Positions 25,564 to 39,110 of a stretch of 64,000 bases of DNA are shown in pieces. This DNA is from Cryphonectria parasitica EP155 (taxonomy: Eukaryota > Ascomycota > Sordariomycetes > Diaporthales > Cryphonectriaceae). A program made the position numbers and the translations under genes. The notes below the pieces were generated by a model. It saw nothing but the letters and a program-made list of their open reading frames with translations. It was not told the origin of the DNA and made no database searches. The first letter of the stretch is position 1; every line of letters begins with the position of its first letter. Location of the stretch: contig NW_024468919.1 in assembly GCF_011745365.1 (NCBI RefSeq), forward strand, positions 558,001-622,000, given 5' to 3'.

Positions 25564-28260
25564 GGTGGCTGACGGCCCAGGATCGTTGATGGGGAGGAGC
25601 GAGGGGGAAGTAACATCGAGAGCGAGGAGGCTGGGGGGTATGGGGTAGAGCGGTGGATGGGAGAATGGAGAGTAAAAAGGGAGGCAGGTAGGAGGAGGGC
25701 AAAGAAGGCAAACGGAGTGGGGGGTTGAGGGGGGTGAGAAGATGCGCAAGGGAGCCAAAAAGGCAACGTGATACGCATCTGCTAACGCTAGCTAGCTGCT
25801 CGTCCCGGAAACTTGGACAGCCAATCCATCTCTTGTGTAGCAGTAATTTCAACGTCTGACGTGCCGAAGCAGCTTTGATCCTTCGTTTCGTGGGAGAGCC
25901 GTTTGTACCGAAGAGAGAGAGAAGAGAAGTCCCCAGCCTCTGATGTTCTGGAAGCTCAGCCCTGCGTTGGTTCGTTCTGGGCGCCACGCCACCTTCTCGG
26001 CAACCAACCCGATACGAGATGCAGTTTAGTATCGAAGCGTGAACCAGATGCAGTGACACCGAGGAATTCCTACAGCCAAGCTGGCTCGAGTATCTGCCTT
26101 GGACAAGCTCTTTGCGCTCCATGCTGTTCCCAGGTCAGGCATGAGATCTGCAGCTCCGCTTTAGCGTTACCACACCCCAATCTGGCCGTTCTGATCACTC
26201 ACTCGCCAGAGAACGAGAGGCACGAGGGCCCCAGGGGGGGGGGGAGGTCCAGACAGAGCCTCATATTTCTCCCGAGCACGATCTTCGGGCCTGGTTTCCG
26301 TGCCCTCTTGCCTGTCCTGGACGTCCCTTTATCCTACGCATCTCCGCTCACATCAATGCCATAGCCGCCGTGTACACAAAGAAAAAGAGAATATGTCCAC
26401 TGCAACTGCACGCAGCCGTACGGTGCAGTTTCCGTATGGCCACAAGCCCCGGGAGATCCATGCAGTCATCCTGCATGTCCGAGAAGAAGGAAGCAAAGAA
26501 GAGAAAGAAAGAAGGCCTGTCGGGAACTCCTATAGGTCCTCTGCTTCAATATTATCTCTTCCAGGGGCACGCAGCCTCGTCTCGGCTCCAGTGGGTTGGG
26601 ACCGCGATGGCTAACTGCAATGAGGAAGCATGGCCGAGAGGTAGGTCGAGTATACAGAGCAGTTGCTGATCTCGCGTGGTGTTCCATGATGGAGCAGTCT
26701 GTTCACCCTCCTTCGTGGTTGGGGTGGTCAGCATTTTCCTCGTGGCAACGTACAACTCCGAAGGGCAGAGCTGCTCTCATATGGTCATACTAGGTGACAA
26801 CCCCCCCCCCCCCCCAAACAACCAGTAACGTGACAACGGCTGGCCCCATATTTCCTTATTTTCCTCCCGGCCCCCTCTACCACATCGGCCAAATATCCTC
26901 GGCGCCGGCGAGATGTTCCCCATTTGATGTTGTTCGAAGGTATAACAACAACAGGTCTAAGCTACAAGGTGGAGGAAGAGGGAGGGAAAACAGGAGCAGC
27001 AGTTTGCGGTAGACTAGACCACGGGTGGCGCAAAAGTCCCTCGAGCGAGTCACGTCGATGTGACCCCAGGGCGTAACGAGCCCCTCTGGAGCCTCAAGAA
27101 ACCAAAAAAGGTAAAAATAGAGAACTATAATGCCTACGACTGGAAGGGAAGCGAGCGGGGGATAACAGAAGAAAAAAGTTGATCATGGCAGACCCACGCA
27201 AATTTTGCTGTTGGTCTTGTGTATGGGAGAGAGAGAAAAGCTGAAAGTGAAGCGTGTGGTGGTGCAGGGGTCAGTATACGAAGTCATTGGCTACCGAGCC
27301 TGATAAGACATGCAGGAAAAAGAGGTGGGTGGTGAAACGCAGCCATCACGTCACATTTTGGAGGGAGTCTTGTTGGTAACCCTGAGGTGAGGCTGCGCTG
27401 AGCAAGGAATTTCTCTCTCTTTCAGGTCAGACCGGAAGTTTGTTGTGAGGGAGAACAGACGCAGTGGTTGCATGGCAGGAACGACGGAAGAAACGGCAGC
27501 AGCAATTGTAGGCAGGGAGAGCACTGGAAGGAGCAAACCACCCAAAGCTAGTTTACCGTACAAGGGGATGTTTTTTTGGGGGGGGGGGGGGGGGGGAGGG
27601 TTCTCTCAAGGGCCAGCAATGCACTACAGGAGGGAACGGACTTTTGTCGACATTATCGTCACTAAAAACAGTTCTTCTTTTTTTTTCTTCTCTTTTTCTT
27701 CTCCTCCCATTTTTTGGGGAGGTGGTGACCTCATCTTCACGCTACGGTGGGATGAAATGCTGGTTCAATTTACTTCCCGGACAAGGACGATCTGTTGCAT
27801 GGAAAGAGAAATGGGGCGGGGGAAGGAGAAGGTTCGTGCAAGGCTTATGGTTTGGCCAAGTCTCTTTGTCTGCAGTGTGGTGGGTCGCAACGCCGCGCCG
27901 CCAGGGCACAATATCAACTTCTGGATGAGAACAATACCACCACCCATGAGCAGATGCTGCTAGACATTGATCGAGGGCCTTCAACCACAGCACTTCTGCT
28001 ACATGCCCTTCTAAGTGTGACAAAGGATGGAGATGTTTGTGCATGCGGACAGTCAAGGTCAGTTCCAGCAGTGCCTTAAATAAGAAGCCATCATGCCTCT
28101 TCCTATTCTTCCTCGTCGTCGTCCTCCTTCTTTCAGTGTACTCATGTACGATACAACAAATTGCATTATACTTACACACATCTCCATACAAAATATACCA
28201 TATAGATCATCGTACCAAGAGGTTCACACACCCTCCTCCCCTCCATGAACCTCCACCGGC

Positions 28261-30230
28261 ATGGCAGGCTTCACCACCAACACCACCACCGTCACTACCA
28301 TGACGGCCCTCCAGCTTCTAGCCGCCCTCCTGCTGGTTCTGCTGACAACCACCCTCTTCCACCTCTATCGCCTTGCCTACCGCCGCCGTCCCTACCCTGG
28401 TATCCCGTACAACCCGTCCTCGACGCGCCGGCTCTTGGGCGACATCCCCGAACTGACAGCCGCCGCCCAGGCTGAAGGCGACCCCTCGCGCATGACCCGG
28501 CCCCAATTCGCCCACCTCGGCGCCCCCGTCATCCAGCTCTTCCTAGCCCCCTTCTGGCGGCCCATGGTATACGTGAACGACACCCAGGAGGTGGAAGACC
28601 TGCTGCAGAACCGCACCCGCGAGTTCGACAAGAGCCGCGCCACCATCGCCCCTTTCCGGCCTCTCGTCCCTGGCGCCAGCATCTGCAAGGTCAAGGGCCT
28701 CGTCTGGCGCGCTCAGGTCCGCCTGTGGACGGACGTCATCTCTGTCGGCTATCTGCGCGACGTTGCCGCCCCCGTTATGCACCGCGCCGCTTCCGATTTG
28801 GTTACCCTCTTCGCCGCCAAGACCACCGCAGCCCGAGGCAGGCCTTTCTGGGTTGCCGAAGACTTCAAGATTGCCACCTTCGAAGTCATCTGGAAGGCCA
28901 TGCTTGGCTCCGACCTGCGCATGGTCGAAGCCGAGACCGAGGCCGTGCTCGCCGCCGTCGGCAGTCTGCCGCCACCCACCGAAGGTCCTGACGAGAGGGA
29001 CGAGCCGTTGAGCATGCCCACCGCGCCTCGCAGCGACGAGTGGGAGGCCGCCGTGTACTTCCTCTCGCTGATCCCATCGACGCTCATGAGCCCCGTTCCA
29101 GGCCTGCTGCACTTCTATTACTCGCTGACGCCGACCTGGAGGCGCCACTGGGCCACCAAGACGAGGTTGATGAGGGAGCTGATCGAGAGCTCCAAGGCGA
29201 GGTTTGCAGATCTCGGAGAAAGGAAGAACGATGAGTCCATTGCAGAGAAGAGGGATGTGTGTGCTCTCGACAGGGCGCTGAGGAGATTTGCCAAGGTTTC
29301 GCCCGCCGATATCTACCGTCCTACCACGGACGACATGTACGATGAGCTCTTCCTGCTCCTGATGTCGGTAAGGCAGAAACATCATCTCCCTCCATTGTGC
29401 GGCCTCGCTTTTTCACAATCCCTTCCGCCCCCAACCCATTCAGTTGCCTTCTTGACTGACAGCCCCAACTCAATTCGTCCCCAGGGCCACGAGACAACAG
29501 CCACCCTCCTGGCCTGGATGGCCAAGATACTCACCCAGAACCAGGTCGAGCAGACCAAGCTGCGTGCCGCTCTGCGCGCTCACTTTCTCGCAACCCCAAA
29601 GACCCCGGACGTCCAAGCCATCCTGACTGCCGAGATTCCCTACCTGGATGCTTCGGTTGAAGAGCTCGTGCGTGTAGGCAACATCATTCCCGAGGTGGTG
29701 CGCGAGACATCATGCGACACCGAGCTGTTGGGCCGCCGCATTCCCAAGGGCGCCACCGTCGTCTGCAGCACCTACGTCGCCCATGAGCCTTTTGGCGACG
29801 ACGTCGTGCCCGAGTCCGCCCGCAGCGAGAACAGCAGGGCTAACAAGGGCGGCTACCGCACCGTCTGGGAGGCCGACATGGCCGATTACCACCCGGAGAG
29901 ATGGATACGAGACGACGGCACTTTTGATGCCAAGGCCGTGCCGAAGCTGGCCTTCTCTGCGGGGCCGCGAGGCTGCTTTGGTGAGTCCCGAGATTTTAAT
30001 ACCTTTTCTCATTCTTACCAGCGAGGCTTTGCTTTTGCTGATATGCCGTCTAAAAAATAAAAATAAAAACAGGTCGGAAATTCGCCTCCCAGCAGTTCCG
30101 GATCATGCTCGTCATCCTGACGCTCAATTTTGAGTTTTTGCCCCTCCCTCAAGCCCTCGACAGCAATGACGCCTTCTCGAAGCTCACCCGGAGTCCATGT
30201 CAGTGCTATGCCCGCATGAAACAGATCTAG
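28261..30230 (+). CDS. Cytochrome P450 monooxygenase
   Basis: A haem-thiolate oxygenase, probably ER-anchored through the hydrophobic segment at about residues 15-38, which is followed by a P-x-P-G-type hinge (RRRPYPGIPY). Exons 28261..29367, 29485..29980 and 30073..30230 give 586 residues. The I-helix motif GHETTA begins the second exon (residue 370); the ExxR motif is E429-L-V-R432; the haem-binding loop FSAGPRGCFG is at 526-535 with Cys533 as the axial ligand, and the second intron interrupts its last Gly codon. The exons are strongly GC-rich compared with the flanks. No partner biosynthetic gene is nearby, so the substrate is unknown. An alternative start lies at the internal Met14. Confidence 0.93.
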
Positions 30231-31370
30231 AAAGGGGAGACTGGCCGCGCTGGTTGGCCGAGGCATCGCACGAGCAGAAAGGAGTTTCCCTTGCATGTAC
30301 CATAAGTAAATGAGAGAGAGAGAGAGAGAGAGAGATGAAAGAAAAATACTTAGACTGTGTCCACCTCATTCTGCCGAGCTGCCCGCTGCATGTTTCAGGA
30401 TTGGCTGCCGGGAAATAGTCGAAGCTTACCATATGTGGTCTATGATTGGTATCGTGTCCGCCGTCCTGGCCAAATTTTCGTGAGAGGCGGCATCTCTCGT
30501 GGAAATCCACTGATACTCGGCACAGAGACGAGTCAACAGGGGCATAGCAAGATGCACTGGCCGGCATAGCTCGATCTGGAACCTCGACACGTTCCCACAG
30601 TGTGTCATCCGGTGCAGGCTTGACAGTCACTGGCGCGGCCTGCTCAGAACGATGCCTCGTATGGTGAGCTAGCTGGCTCCTGAATACCGGACCTCAGGCT
30701 TTTCTTGTCATGGGCTCCAGAGGCGCGCGCCTCACCGAGTCAAGTCAGCCGGCAGAGTAGCACAGTAAAGGAGAGACCCGAACTCCGACGAGATCAATTA
30801 TTCGCCGATGATTTGCATTGCATGATATCTTCGGCCTTTCTCTTTCTTTCTCTCTTGGTCTCTCGTTATTAGTGCACCACCCGGCCCTAGAGGTGTTCAA
30901 GGTTGTAAGTATAGCTAGATGGTCATTCGACCAGTCCAGTCCCAGTCCGCGTCCGTGGTTCTCTGACGAACCAATTTACCGACATAGAATAAGAAAATGC
31001 TAGGCCTTCGCCCTGAAAATGCTTGAGAATGCTCACATAGTCTTCCTGACACCATAGCTGGGGTATTCGCAACAACAAGTATAGTAAGGTGACAGTCCGA
31101 CAACTCCCGTTCATCCATATCCCGATACAAAGTCCATCCATTCGCCGAAAAATGCTACCCAGGAAGAGGAAATAAGTAGGAAAATTACACAGAAAACGAA
31201 ACGAAACAACATGATACAGATTATCCGACACAGGCTTTGTTGGAGGTCGGGGATTATATAATCCGCAATCGTAAGCAGGACACACAATTGAGACAGCCCT
31301 CTGTCACCGTCAAGAAAGCGGGGGTTGATCTGTCCGTCTTTTTGCTGGAGCTGCTGCATGATGGTAGTGT
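30231..31370. other. Convergent 3' intergenic region
   Basis: It separates the 3' ends of the P450 and PFA5 genes. A GA microsatellite occupies 30312-30335. No gene is evident. Confidence 0.6.
30312..30335. repeat. (GA)12 microsatellite
   Basis: A GA dinucleotide run just after the P450 stop, probably in its 3' UTR. Confidence 0.95.
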
Positions 31371-32694
31371 TTACTCCAGGCGCTCACGCAGCTTCTTGAG
31401 AACCGGGCCCATGGGGTAATCGCAGTTATAAGCGCAGCACGGCGAGAATCGTACCGGAAGCAACCAGTCTAGTGGGCCCATGTCACCCATGACAGACGTG
31501 AAATTGGTGTAGTACGATCCTGTGTCCCAGGGATTGTCGCCCCTATCGGTCTTAACGAGGGCGAACTTGTGCTCCGGGGGAGGACGGTTGACGGCCTCTG
31601 CGCCGGAGTGGAGGAAGATGTACCGGTTGCCATCAAAGTCTGGATCCGCAAGTGGGAAGACGACGGTCTCGTGACCATTGACCATCGAAGGGATGTACTC
31701 GGCACTGGGGTCCGGGTCCAAGGGTACCCGGACGGCCAGTTGGTAGACTTTGTCGCCTCCGCTGAGATTCTCCACGTTAGTCAGGTTGAGGAGGGCATAA
31801 CGGATGGAGAGAGCCGCCATGGTGAAGGCAAAAAGGCCGAAGAAGCCGGCAACAGCAATGAGCACGATGGCCGGAGTGGAGGTGGGCGCGCCTCCCCTAA
31901 CGAGCCGGTTGGTCACGTAAGCGGCAGCAGATAGGCACACGCCACAGTAGATGGAGGCATAGCTGCAGAACTGGATGAAGAACTTGAAGGCTGCAAGGGA
32001 TAGGTCAGCAGGGAATGCCAACCCCACCCCAACCTTGTCGGACCGGCTGCTCCGTCGAGTGAACTTACAGGTCTCCCCGATCATGCCTCCAGCCCAAGGG
32101 CAGTAGTGATCCATCTTCCTCACGCATCTCTGGATCTCACGGCTATGGTGAGCCCGCTCGGGTTTCCAGTTCTGACAGTCATGGCACCAGAGGGGCATGC
32201 CATCGCTCCGGCAAGTGAAGACATTGCGGGTGAAAAAGTGCTTGAGGCCCAGTTTCGGCAGACGAGGGACCAGACCCGGCACGTAGTTCACAACATAAAG
32301 AGTGCGGCCGTAGGAAACGAGCATGAGGACAAAGAAGACATAGTGCAAAACGAGAAAGGCTATGGCCTTGCGATTCTCGTGCCTGCGAAAGAAGAAGTCG
32401 ACTGAACAGGGAGGAAGGCAGAGAGGGAAAAGGTTCAAATTAGCATCCCATCCAACATTGGTCTCAGGCGTCTTTGCGCAGGGGGGAAGAAGGATACTTA
32501 CCACAAATAGGCTTTGTGAGTGTCCAGGAAGAGAAAGTAATGACGCAGAGAAGAAACAAGGGAATGATACGCGTCGCCCAACGCGTCGGGGGCTTGTGGC
32601 TTCTTGCTCGCGACTGGATCGTGCACTTCTCCTGGGGCGCGACAGAGGCTGCCGCGAGGGACGCCACTGAAGGAGGCCTGGAGCCTTCAGCCAT
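31371..32694 (-). CDS. pfa5: Palmitoyltransferase PFA5 (DHHC family, DHYC variant)
   Basis: An integral membrane enzyme that S-acylates cysteines of target proteins. Complement exons 32502..32694, 32069..32401 and 31371..31990 give 381 residues. A short cytosolic N-terminus leads to a first membrane segment (IIPLFLLCVITFSSW), then a second (IAFLVLHYVFFVLMLV). The Cys-rich domain (C-x2-C in LWCHDCQNWKPERAHHS) ends in DHYCPW at residues 162-167, with Cys165 as the acyl carrier. The DHYC form together with WAGGMIGETSFKFFIQF is typical of the PFA5 subgroup. Two more membrane segments follow, then a soluble C-terminus. The start is the first in-frame ATG; an extra 5' UTR intron upstream is possible. 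Confidence 0.9.
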
Positions 32695-35600
32695 TCCTGC
32701 CACCACGTCAACGCCACGCCACGTTTCGAAGTGATCTCTTCAACACGCGACTAGCAGTGTTGTGATGAAGAGGGAAGGATATAGATGAGAAAGAGGGGGG
32801 GGGGGAGTAGAGCTTACTTGGTTTACCAATCTCCAGACCCAAGACGGACTGCCTTAGCAGAGACATGTGAACGAACGGCAAAACGGACCAACCAAACAAG
32901 GACAAGAGAGAGTGTGGGTGCGAAGAGGGTGGAGGCCACATGGGGGGCTTGAGCCGATGGAGAGCTTTGTGGAGACTGGTGAGTGGGTAGGTGACATTAG
33001 AACGGGCAGAGGATTAGCGTTTAGGTTGTGTGTCTTGCAATTTTTTTCTTCTTCCTCATCTCAACCCGGTACCCTCTTCAGATGGCGGTTGCCCATGTCG
33101 GCGATATCCAAAATTAGGCAGGTGCTCTGCAGCAACAAAGAGATAATAAGGCAGGCAGGACATAATCTATATCATAACGCTCACTTCCCAAAAGTTCAGG
33201 TTGGAGGAGAGAGTGCAAGCCAACATATTGCACACTGTGCATAGTAGTAGTACATAGAAGACATCTGCTAGGAGCACATAGCATCTCATCAGCCTTGAAT
33301 CTCGTCAACAGGCCCTTGTGCCGTGTGGGGTGAGGGGCATGACGACATTATATTTTTCTCTCTCTAATTGACAGCTTGTTGCTGAGTTGTCTGGAGCAAG
33401 TTGTCCTTGCAGAAGACCAACCCTGCTGCTGCCTGGCCATCATGCCTACGCTAAGCAGTAAGTACTTAAGCAATTAGTAGCCAAGTATCCCCAGCACACC
33501 CTGTACTCATACAGCAGCAGCCCTGGTGACTCCTCATCGATACATGCTTGAGTACTGCGAATTGTATGTACTGAGGATACTGAAGTACTGCCATCGTGTA
33601 GAGATTATACCCGCCATTGCTTGTACCTGACTATCGGGCATGGATCAGCACCCCCCCTGCCATATTGCCCGTGATTTCCGCCTAATCGAGTTACGCGCTC
33701 CAGGCATCATAGTACGATGGTTCGAAAATTTAATATTAAATATAATTAACCTCTCACCCGGGGCAAACGCTTTGTGCACGATGCAGAAAAGGAAAACTCG
33801 GTGGCAGACGAAACGGAGCGGACGGCTCTGCACCAGTCGAACCAGGCAGACAACATTTCACTGCGCCATAGCCCAAGACGTGGATCCAACCGCGAGCCTG
33901 CTGCTGGTCTCAGCTCGGATCCATCTGCCTCTCCAGAGGTCACCAAACGCCACACGAGATTAGAAAAAATAGTAAAATGAAAGCTGGGCACCTACCACTC
34001 GTCCAATTTGATTGCTTCGGCCCCTGTTCAATATTCTCTCCTCCCTCCTTCTCCTTTATATTTGGCACAGAAATTTAGTGGGATCTCATCTCTGTGTGTT
34101 CGTTTTCAAAGTCGCTCGATGACGGGTGTGCTGGTCCGTTGGTTCATGAATTAATTGGTAGCCATATTTAGAAGGAGGATGACCCATCTACCATCATAAG
34201 AAAGAAATAACATACCATTATTATCACAGTAGTAATGCTGTCCCATTCATACTGATGGCCAGTAAGGCCCGAGGATCTCGTGTGCTTGTTCTACTTCTTC
34301 TTTTTATTCCTATTCTTTCTTCCATTTCATTCGTTTTCTTTTTCTTCTCTAATTTGCCCTTATTTTACTTTTTCCAGCGTCCAGTTTAGAAACTTCTAGA
34401 TACTCCGCCACCGCCTGAAGAATGATCAATGCTGCCTTGCAGCACAACCGCCAACTGCACACTCGCGTGTCTCCTCTGTGCACCCAACGAAAAAGTCCGA
34501 CCGTCTTTCAGGTACGGAATGAAAAGGGCGTCAAAAAGGCCCACAGAGATGACAATCATTCAACTGAAAGAAGCCAAACATGCGACTTATGGCAGCGGCG
34601 AATTTCAAAATCCTGCGGCTACTCGTGCAGGTTGAAATAACGATATTGTTCCGAGCAAATCCACACAAGGCACGCATATATCTGTTGCCACCTCGCATCG
34701 TGTGGCATACAGCAGTTTCCTAAAGGTCAGCGGTTCTTCTTGGAACATGGACGAGCCATGTTGGTAGTGTTATTTCCCATCGAGGTGGGGTCGTCCGTCT
34801 GATGATGTATTGGAATATGCTACCCGCTCAACTCACTTGCTGGTTCACGACCCAACATGCATAGCACTGCCTGCGCGGAAATATTTTTTGCACAAACACC
34901 GTCTACACGCCACGATATAGGCCCTGATGCATAATTCTCGCCCTATGCTTTTGATGGTGTTTTCAGGCACTTGGTCAGGCTCTGCGACGGGGCAGATTCA
35001 CACCAATGACCTTTTATATCTCGACAGTCTCGCCCAGACATGACGGAAGACGAACATCGTCGATCATTTCACAATCCTTCACCCCATCAGGGTGTGGGTC
35101 TCTTTAGACCAGAAGAGTGATGTCCACTGAGAAAAGCTCATTCACGTCTCTGTGCGAACTCGACTGTGGCTTCTTCGACACCCCTGGCAGTGGAGAATTA
35201 CCGACTACGTGGATTCGGCCTCATCTTAGCTCGGCGAGAGGCTAACCCCGGATTATAGCGCTTAATGGGCAGAAAATGAGCCTCAAAAGGACAATAATAG
35301 GTTGACAAGGTTCATTAGATGACACGTATCTTATATCATAATCATATGACGAGCTGTAAGAGCTTGAAAAGAGGCAAGTACCTCGAAGCGGAACAAACCC
35401 CGGTCTCGACATGGCCGCCTGGCTTCCCGCGTCTGAGGCCTGACTACACGACCGTCCAGTCATCAGACACCGACTATAAGGCCATCTTAAACTGCGACAG
35501 CCTCGGGCGGGTCATGTCATATGTTATAGAAAAAGCCAACGCTGCCTCACCGGTGTGAATACATCCTGACCCCTCTGCTCTCTTCTCCTTTACCCCTTAG

Positions 35601-35771
35601 GGCATGAAACAGGCTAGGTACCATGATGATAACCTGCACTTCTGACCACACCCTTTTGTTCTTGGCTACTTAGCCAGCCACAGTACCACACGCCCGTATA
35701 CACGATCACACGCAGACAAAAGTTCCTTTTGTTTTCTTTTTCTTTTGAGCCTCAATGATTCATATTCGAGG

Positions 35772-35778
35772 TATAAAA
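35772..35778 (+). promoter_or_regulatory. TATA-like box
   Basis: TATAAAA followed by pyrimidine-rich DNA (35800-35830), the usual layout of a fungal promoter. The nearest ORF of any length downstream is at 36170. Confidence 0.35.
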
Positions 35779-36169
35779 GAGGCCGAGAGCGTTCCCTTCG
35801 GCTCCCTTCTTCCTCTGCTTTTCTTGGGCTGGCCACCTTCAGGTAGTTAGCATCATTCTGGATAACTTCCTACTCAAACTCGACAGCTTTCATGTGTGAA
35901 GGCCCACGAGAGTCCACGCCTATTTAGGCAGTCATCAGGCTCGGTGATAGTAAGTCATTACCTCGTCTCATTCTGTTCGCTCCCCATAGTTTGCTTGGCA
36001 AGACATTTGATCCGAAAGGAAACGATGAACGACCACTGGTGTTCAATCGTCGTCGACTCCAATCCACTTCAGCCCAAGAAGAAATCAATCAACTATTTTC
36101 CCCTCCTCCCTGCCTTCTCTTTTCATCTCTTCTCCTTACCACCTGCTACCCTACTAAGGCCTTAGCAGC

Positions 36170-36427
36170 ATGATTCGATACGGAATATCGTTCTACCTGT
36201 ATATGGGCCTTTCTTTTCTCATTGTTCAGCAGCCCGTTTTCCTAAGATTTGGCATGAAACACCCTTTGATGATGAAGCATTTGGGCTGTCAAGACTTCAT
36301 GAAGATGCCGTGCGTATCCCAACAATATGGAGGACTATTTTCCCTGGCGAGCGATGCACCAGCTATTGAGGACCGAGATTTAGGATCCAGAATCCCCTCC
36401 ATGACCAGACAACTGGGCTTCCTCTGA
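36170..36427 (+). CDS. Possible small protein with hydrophobic N-terminus
   Basis: An ATG preceded by a CT-rich leader opens an 85-codon frame. Its first 25 residues are hydrophobic (IRYGISFYLYMGLSFLIV), like a signal anchor; the rest has three cysteines and no known motif. A TATA-like box lies 390 bases upstream. There is no homology evidence, so it may be chance. Confidence 0.25.
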   Translation: MIRYGISFYLYMGLSFLIVQQPVFLRFGMKHPLMMKHLGCQDFMKMPCVSQQYGGLFSLASDAPAIEDRDLGSRIPSMTRQLGFL

Positions 36428-38868
36428 TCATGGCCCAGCAATGGCATGATTTCATGTCCAAGTCGGACATGTGTTTCGGGTTCAAGGCCTCTCATGAGGT
36501 AGCCCCAGTCAACTGAATGCTTCGACAAGTTCGACCAGGAGGGAATGATATCGGCAATGATGACGACCAACGAGGACGGCTCTTCAATGATGGAGAGAGG
36601 GCCCCGAGAGAAAGATCACGATTAGCCAAGGGCAACAACACTATGACCATGGCCAAGAAAAGAGAACCTGGTTGAGGAAGACGAGGCCGACGACGCGTCC
36701 ATTCCCAATCACCATCCAAGGCTCAACGACATGGCCATGCATCCGTCACCTCTCATGCCAGGCCATGGGAACCATACGTGATGAGATGTAGGGAGGACGA
36801 TGAGGAGAGAGAGAAGATGCGTGGACACGTATGGGCAGCGTGGAGGAGGGGAACCCGGCAGACCTTGGACACGGAAGGGCAATGCGACTCAAAGGAAGGA
36901 GAGAGGGCCGCGGGGAGGGAGGGACAAAGACGGGCAAGCACCGTTGCGCAGCTACGCATGCACCAAGCGTCACGCCTATTATGACTCGAAAGACCACGTG
37001 CATGTGCTAATATGCATAATCACAAACCGCTGGAGAAACGCCCTGGGATAGTTCGGCCGCACCGAGCCACAGTCCCAGGCAGAAGGACGCGAGAGCCAGC
37101 AGAACCAACGAATCAGTGTCCTGGGCGATTGTTGATCATCGTGCGCAAGAGATGTACCCCACCATTCACGCAAGGACGACAAACGACATGGACCAAAGAC
37201 CCGATGGTAACCTCGATCAATGGAGGAGGCTCAGCGGCTTAAGAAAGCTGGTCTTCCCTTGTCGCCGATCGATGATGCATTTCGGTGTGCACATGCTTCA
37301 GGTGAGTCAAAGGCCCCGTGTTGGGGCATGGTAGGGGACAGAGGAAGGAAATGGGGACGGGGAGGATTCACACCGCGATGCTCGCTGGTTTCGGGGCGCT
37401 CTGCGAGTGTACGTAGGGCGGCATGCGGCTCTGCTCTGGGACGAGGCCCAAGCCGGAGATGACGCCTAGGATGATGATGCCAGTCTTCTTCAGTCACAGT
37501 ACTAAACCTTCGGGCGATGGCTGAGTCTCTCTTCTTTGAATCCACTAATTGGGGAATTTCTTGGGCTGGAGCCTTGGGAAGGCCCATCCCCCTCGGTAGG
37601 TCTTACCATACCCGCTGGGCTTTCTTACTTACTGCAAATTAATGCGGCTCAAAGTGGGGACCGCCCCCTCTCTGTTTGGATGAGACCAGCCCCCCCCCCG
37701 CAATCTAGCTCTCAGTCTCTCCTTCCTCTCTATCCCCACTTACACGCTCTCTGTCTCTCTCTTCCCCCCTCCCTCAATCCCTTGTAGTACTTTTTCTCTC
37801 ACGACTATCGCATAGGATTCCACCTGCGCATCGTGCTGCGGCTTTTTTTTCTCTCTTCTCTCCTCCCTTTCTTTCCTCCCCAGGGGTCGGAACAGTCTAG
37901 AATGGCCTGTGTGGCTATATTGACTTAGCATCGAACATAATTCAGCCAACCAGACGTCTCCAGCCTGTGTCGTCTCCTCGTCGTTCCCGGGTCATCCTCG
38001 CCGAGAATGAGAAGCTCCCTCATAGGTGTTATGCCGATATCTCGGTCAAAGCTAATTTCTATCGGATCTCATGTGGAGGAATTGCGGGCTTATTGGCCTC
38101 ATGGCTCCGTCGCTGCCTTCGCTGTCCCCGTTTTCTTCCACCCATCAGCAGTCCAATCAATACCGTCGGCCACCGAGGTTGCTGTGCATGCCGCCTCACT
38201 ATGTCACCACTGCTGCGCACTCACCACCTACCTTCCTTGCGTCCTCACGTGTGCACATTTGGGCCAGAGCTCTCGGATGCTGCGCCCGGGGGGAAGACGG
38301 GATGGAGGAGGACGAGCGGCAGCCACGGCACAATTTGGCCTGGAGCTTGGGGACGACTCGCTGCCACCTTGACGGCGAGGCAGAGAAGAGCGCCTAGCCC
38401 TCCTCTCTCTGTTCCCATCTCTTTCTCCCTCTCGACGAGCCCTTAGTGGAGGAAATCCGAGAAGGGTACCCTGGGCCCCCCTACTGATGACTTGCAGTGC
38501 CTCCTAAAACATCTCGGTAGACTCATCCGCATCTGGGTCCAGACCGTCGACTCGATCGCGTTATCACAATTCCTCCATGTCGTCCCTCCCGGAGAGTTGC
38601 CTGGAACAGTCACAAGCAACGACGGGGCCAAGCAGCCTGAGAGTCATCACGGCGGCCATGCTCTCTCGACGCGAAAGATGGCGCAGGGCACTTGTGAGCC
38701 TTGAATCCGTGGCCATGCGATCGATGATGGCTGTGGAATTCTATGGTGCTAGGCGGTGCCAGTCCCCACTGCTTGCCTTGTTTCCAACTTTGATCTGACT
38801 CTTTCCATATCTGCAGTGCGATCCTGCGCCAGCCGTGTCCGTGGTGCGTCATGATGGCATTCAGAACT

Positions 38869-38874
38869 TATAAA
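38869..38874 (+). promoter_or_regulatory. TATA box upstream of the small Cys/His gene
   Basis: TATAAA lies about 240 bases before the ATG at 39111, with a pyrimidine-rich stretch (38885-38905) in between. Confidence 0.4.
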
Positions 38875-39110
38875 GCCAATTCCCTCTATCTGGCTTATCT
38901 GTCTGGATTCAGTTCGTTCGCACTCATCATATCTGGCACACTCACACGCTTTGAGCCCGCAAATCTAACCCAAAGGGCTTCTATTGCCTGATCAATTCAT
39001 ATCCTCGATATCCAAAATCTTCTGCTCTTACGCTCACCGTCACCCCTCCTGGAGTAATTCCCTCCCTGCCCAGAATCGTCGACCACCTATCTACCCTTCT
39101 ATCATCCGAG

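Larger units (their letters stand above)
21258..28260. other. 7-kb gene-poor interval
   Basis: No conserved gene of normal size is visible. It includes CT/CA and TA microsatellites, G/C homopolymers (27577-27597) and two weak coding signals listed separately (24204-24601 and 25358-25563). A 292-codon open frame on the minus strand (25244..26122) is compositionally odd and was not accepted. Confidence 0.5.

Noticed and set aside
25244..26122. 292-codon open frame on the minus strand
   Set aside because: Much of it is low-complexity Pro/Leu/Ser from CT-rich DNA, the other frames are also open, and no domain is visible.
33774..33980. Polar 68-codon frame
   Set aside because: It starts with GTG rather than ATG, has no upstream exon, and overlaps another open frame.
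37967..38446. 159-codon frame on the plus strand
   Set aside because: Three overlapping plus frames are open, composition is mixed, and no motif or splice logic supports any of them.
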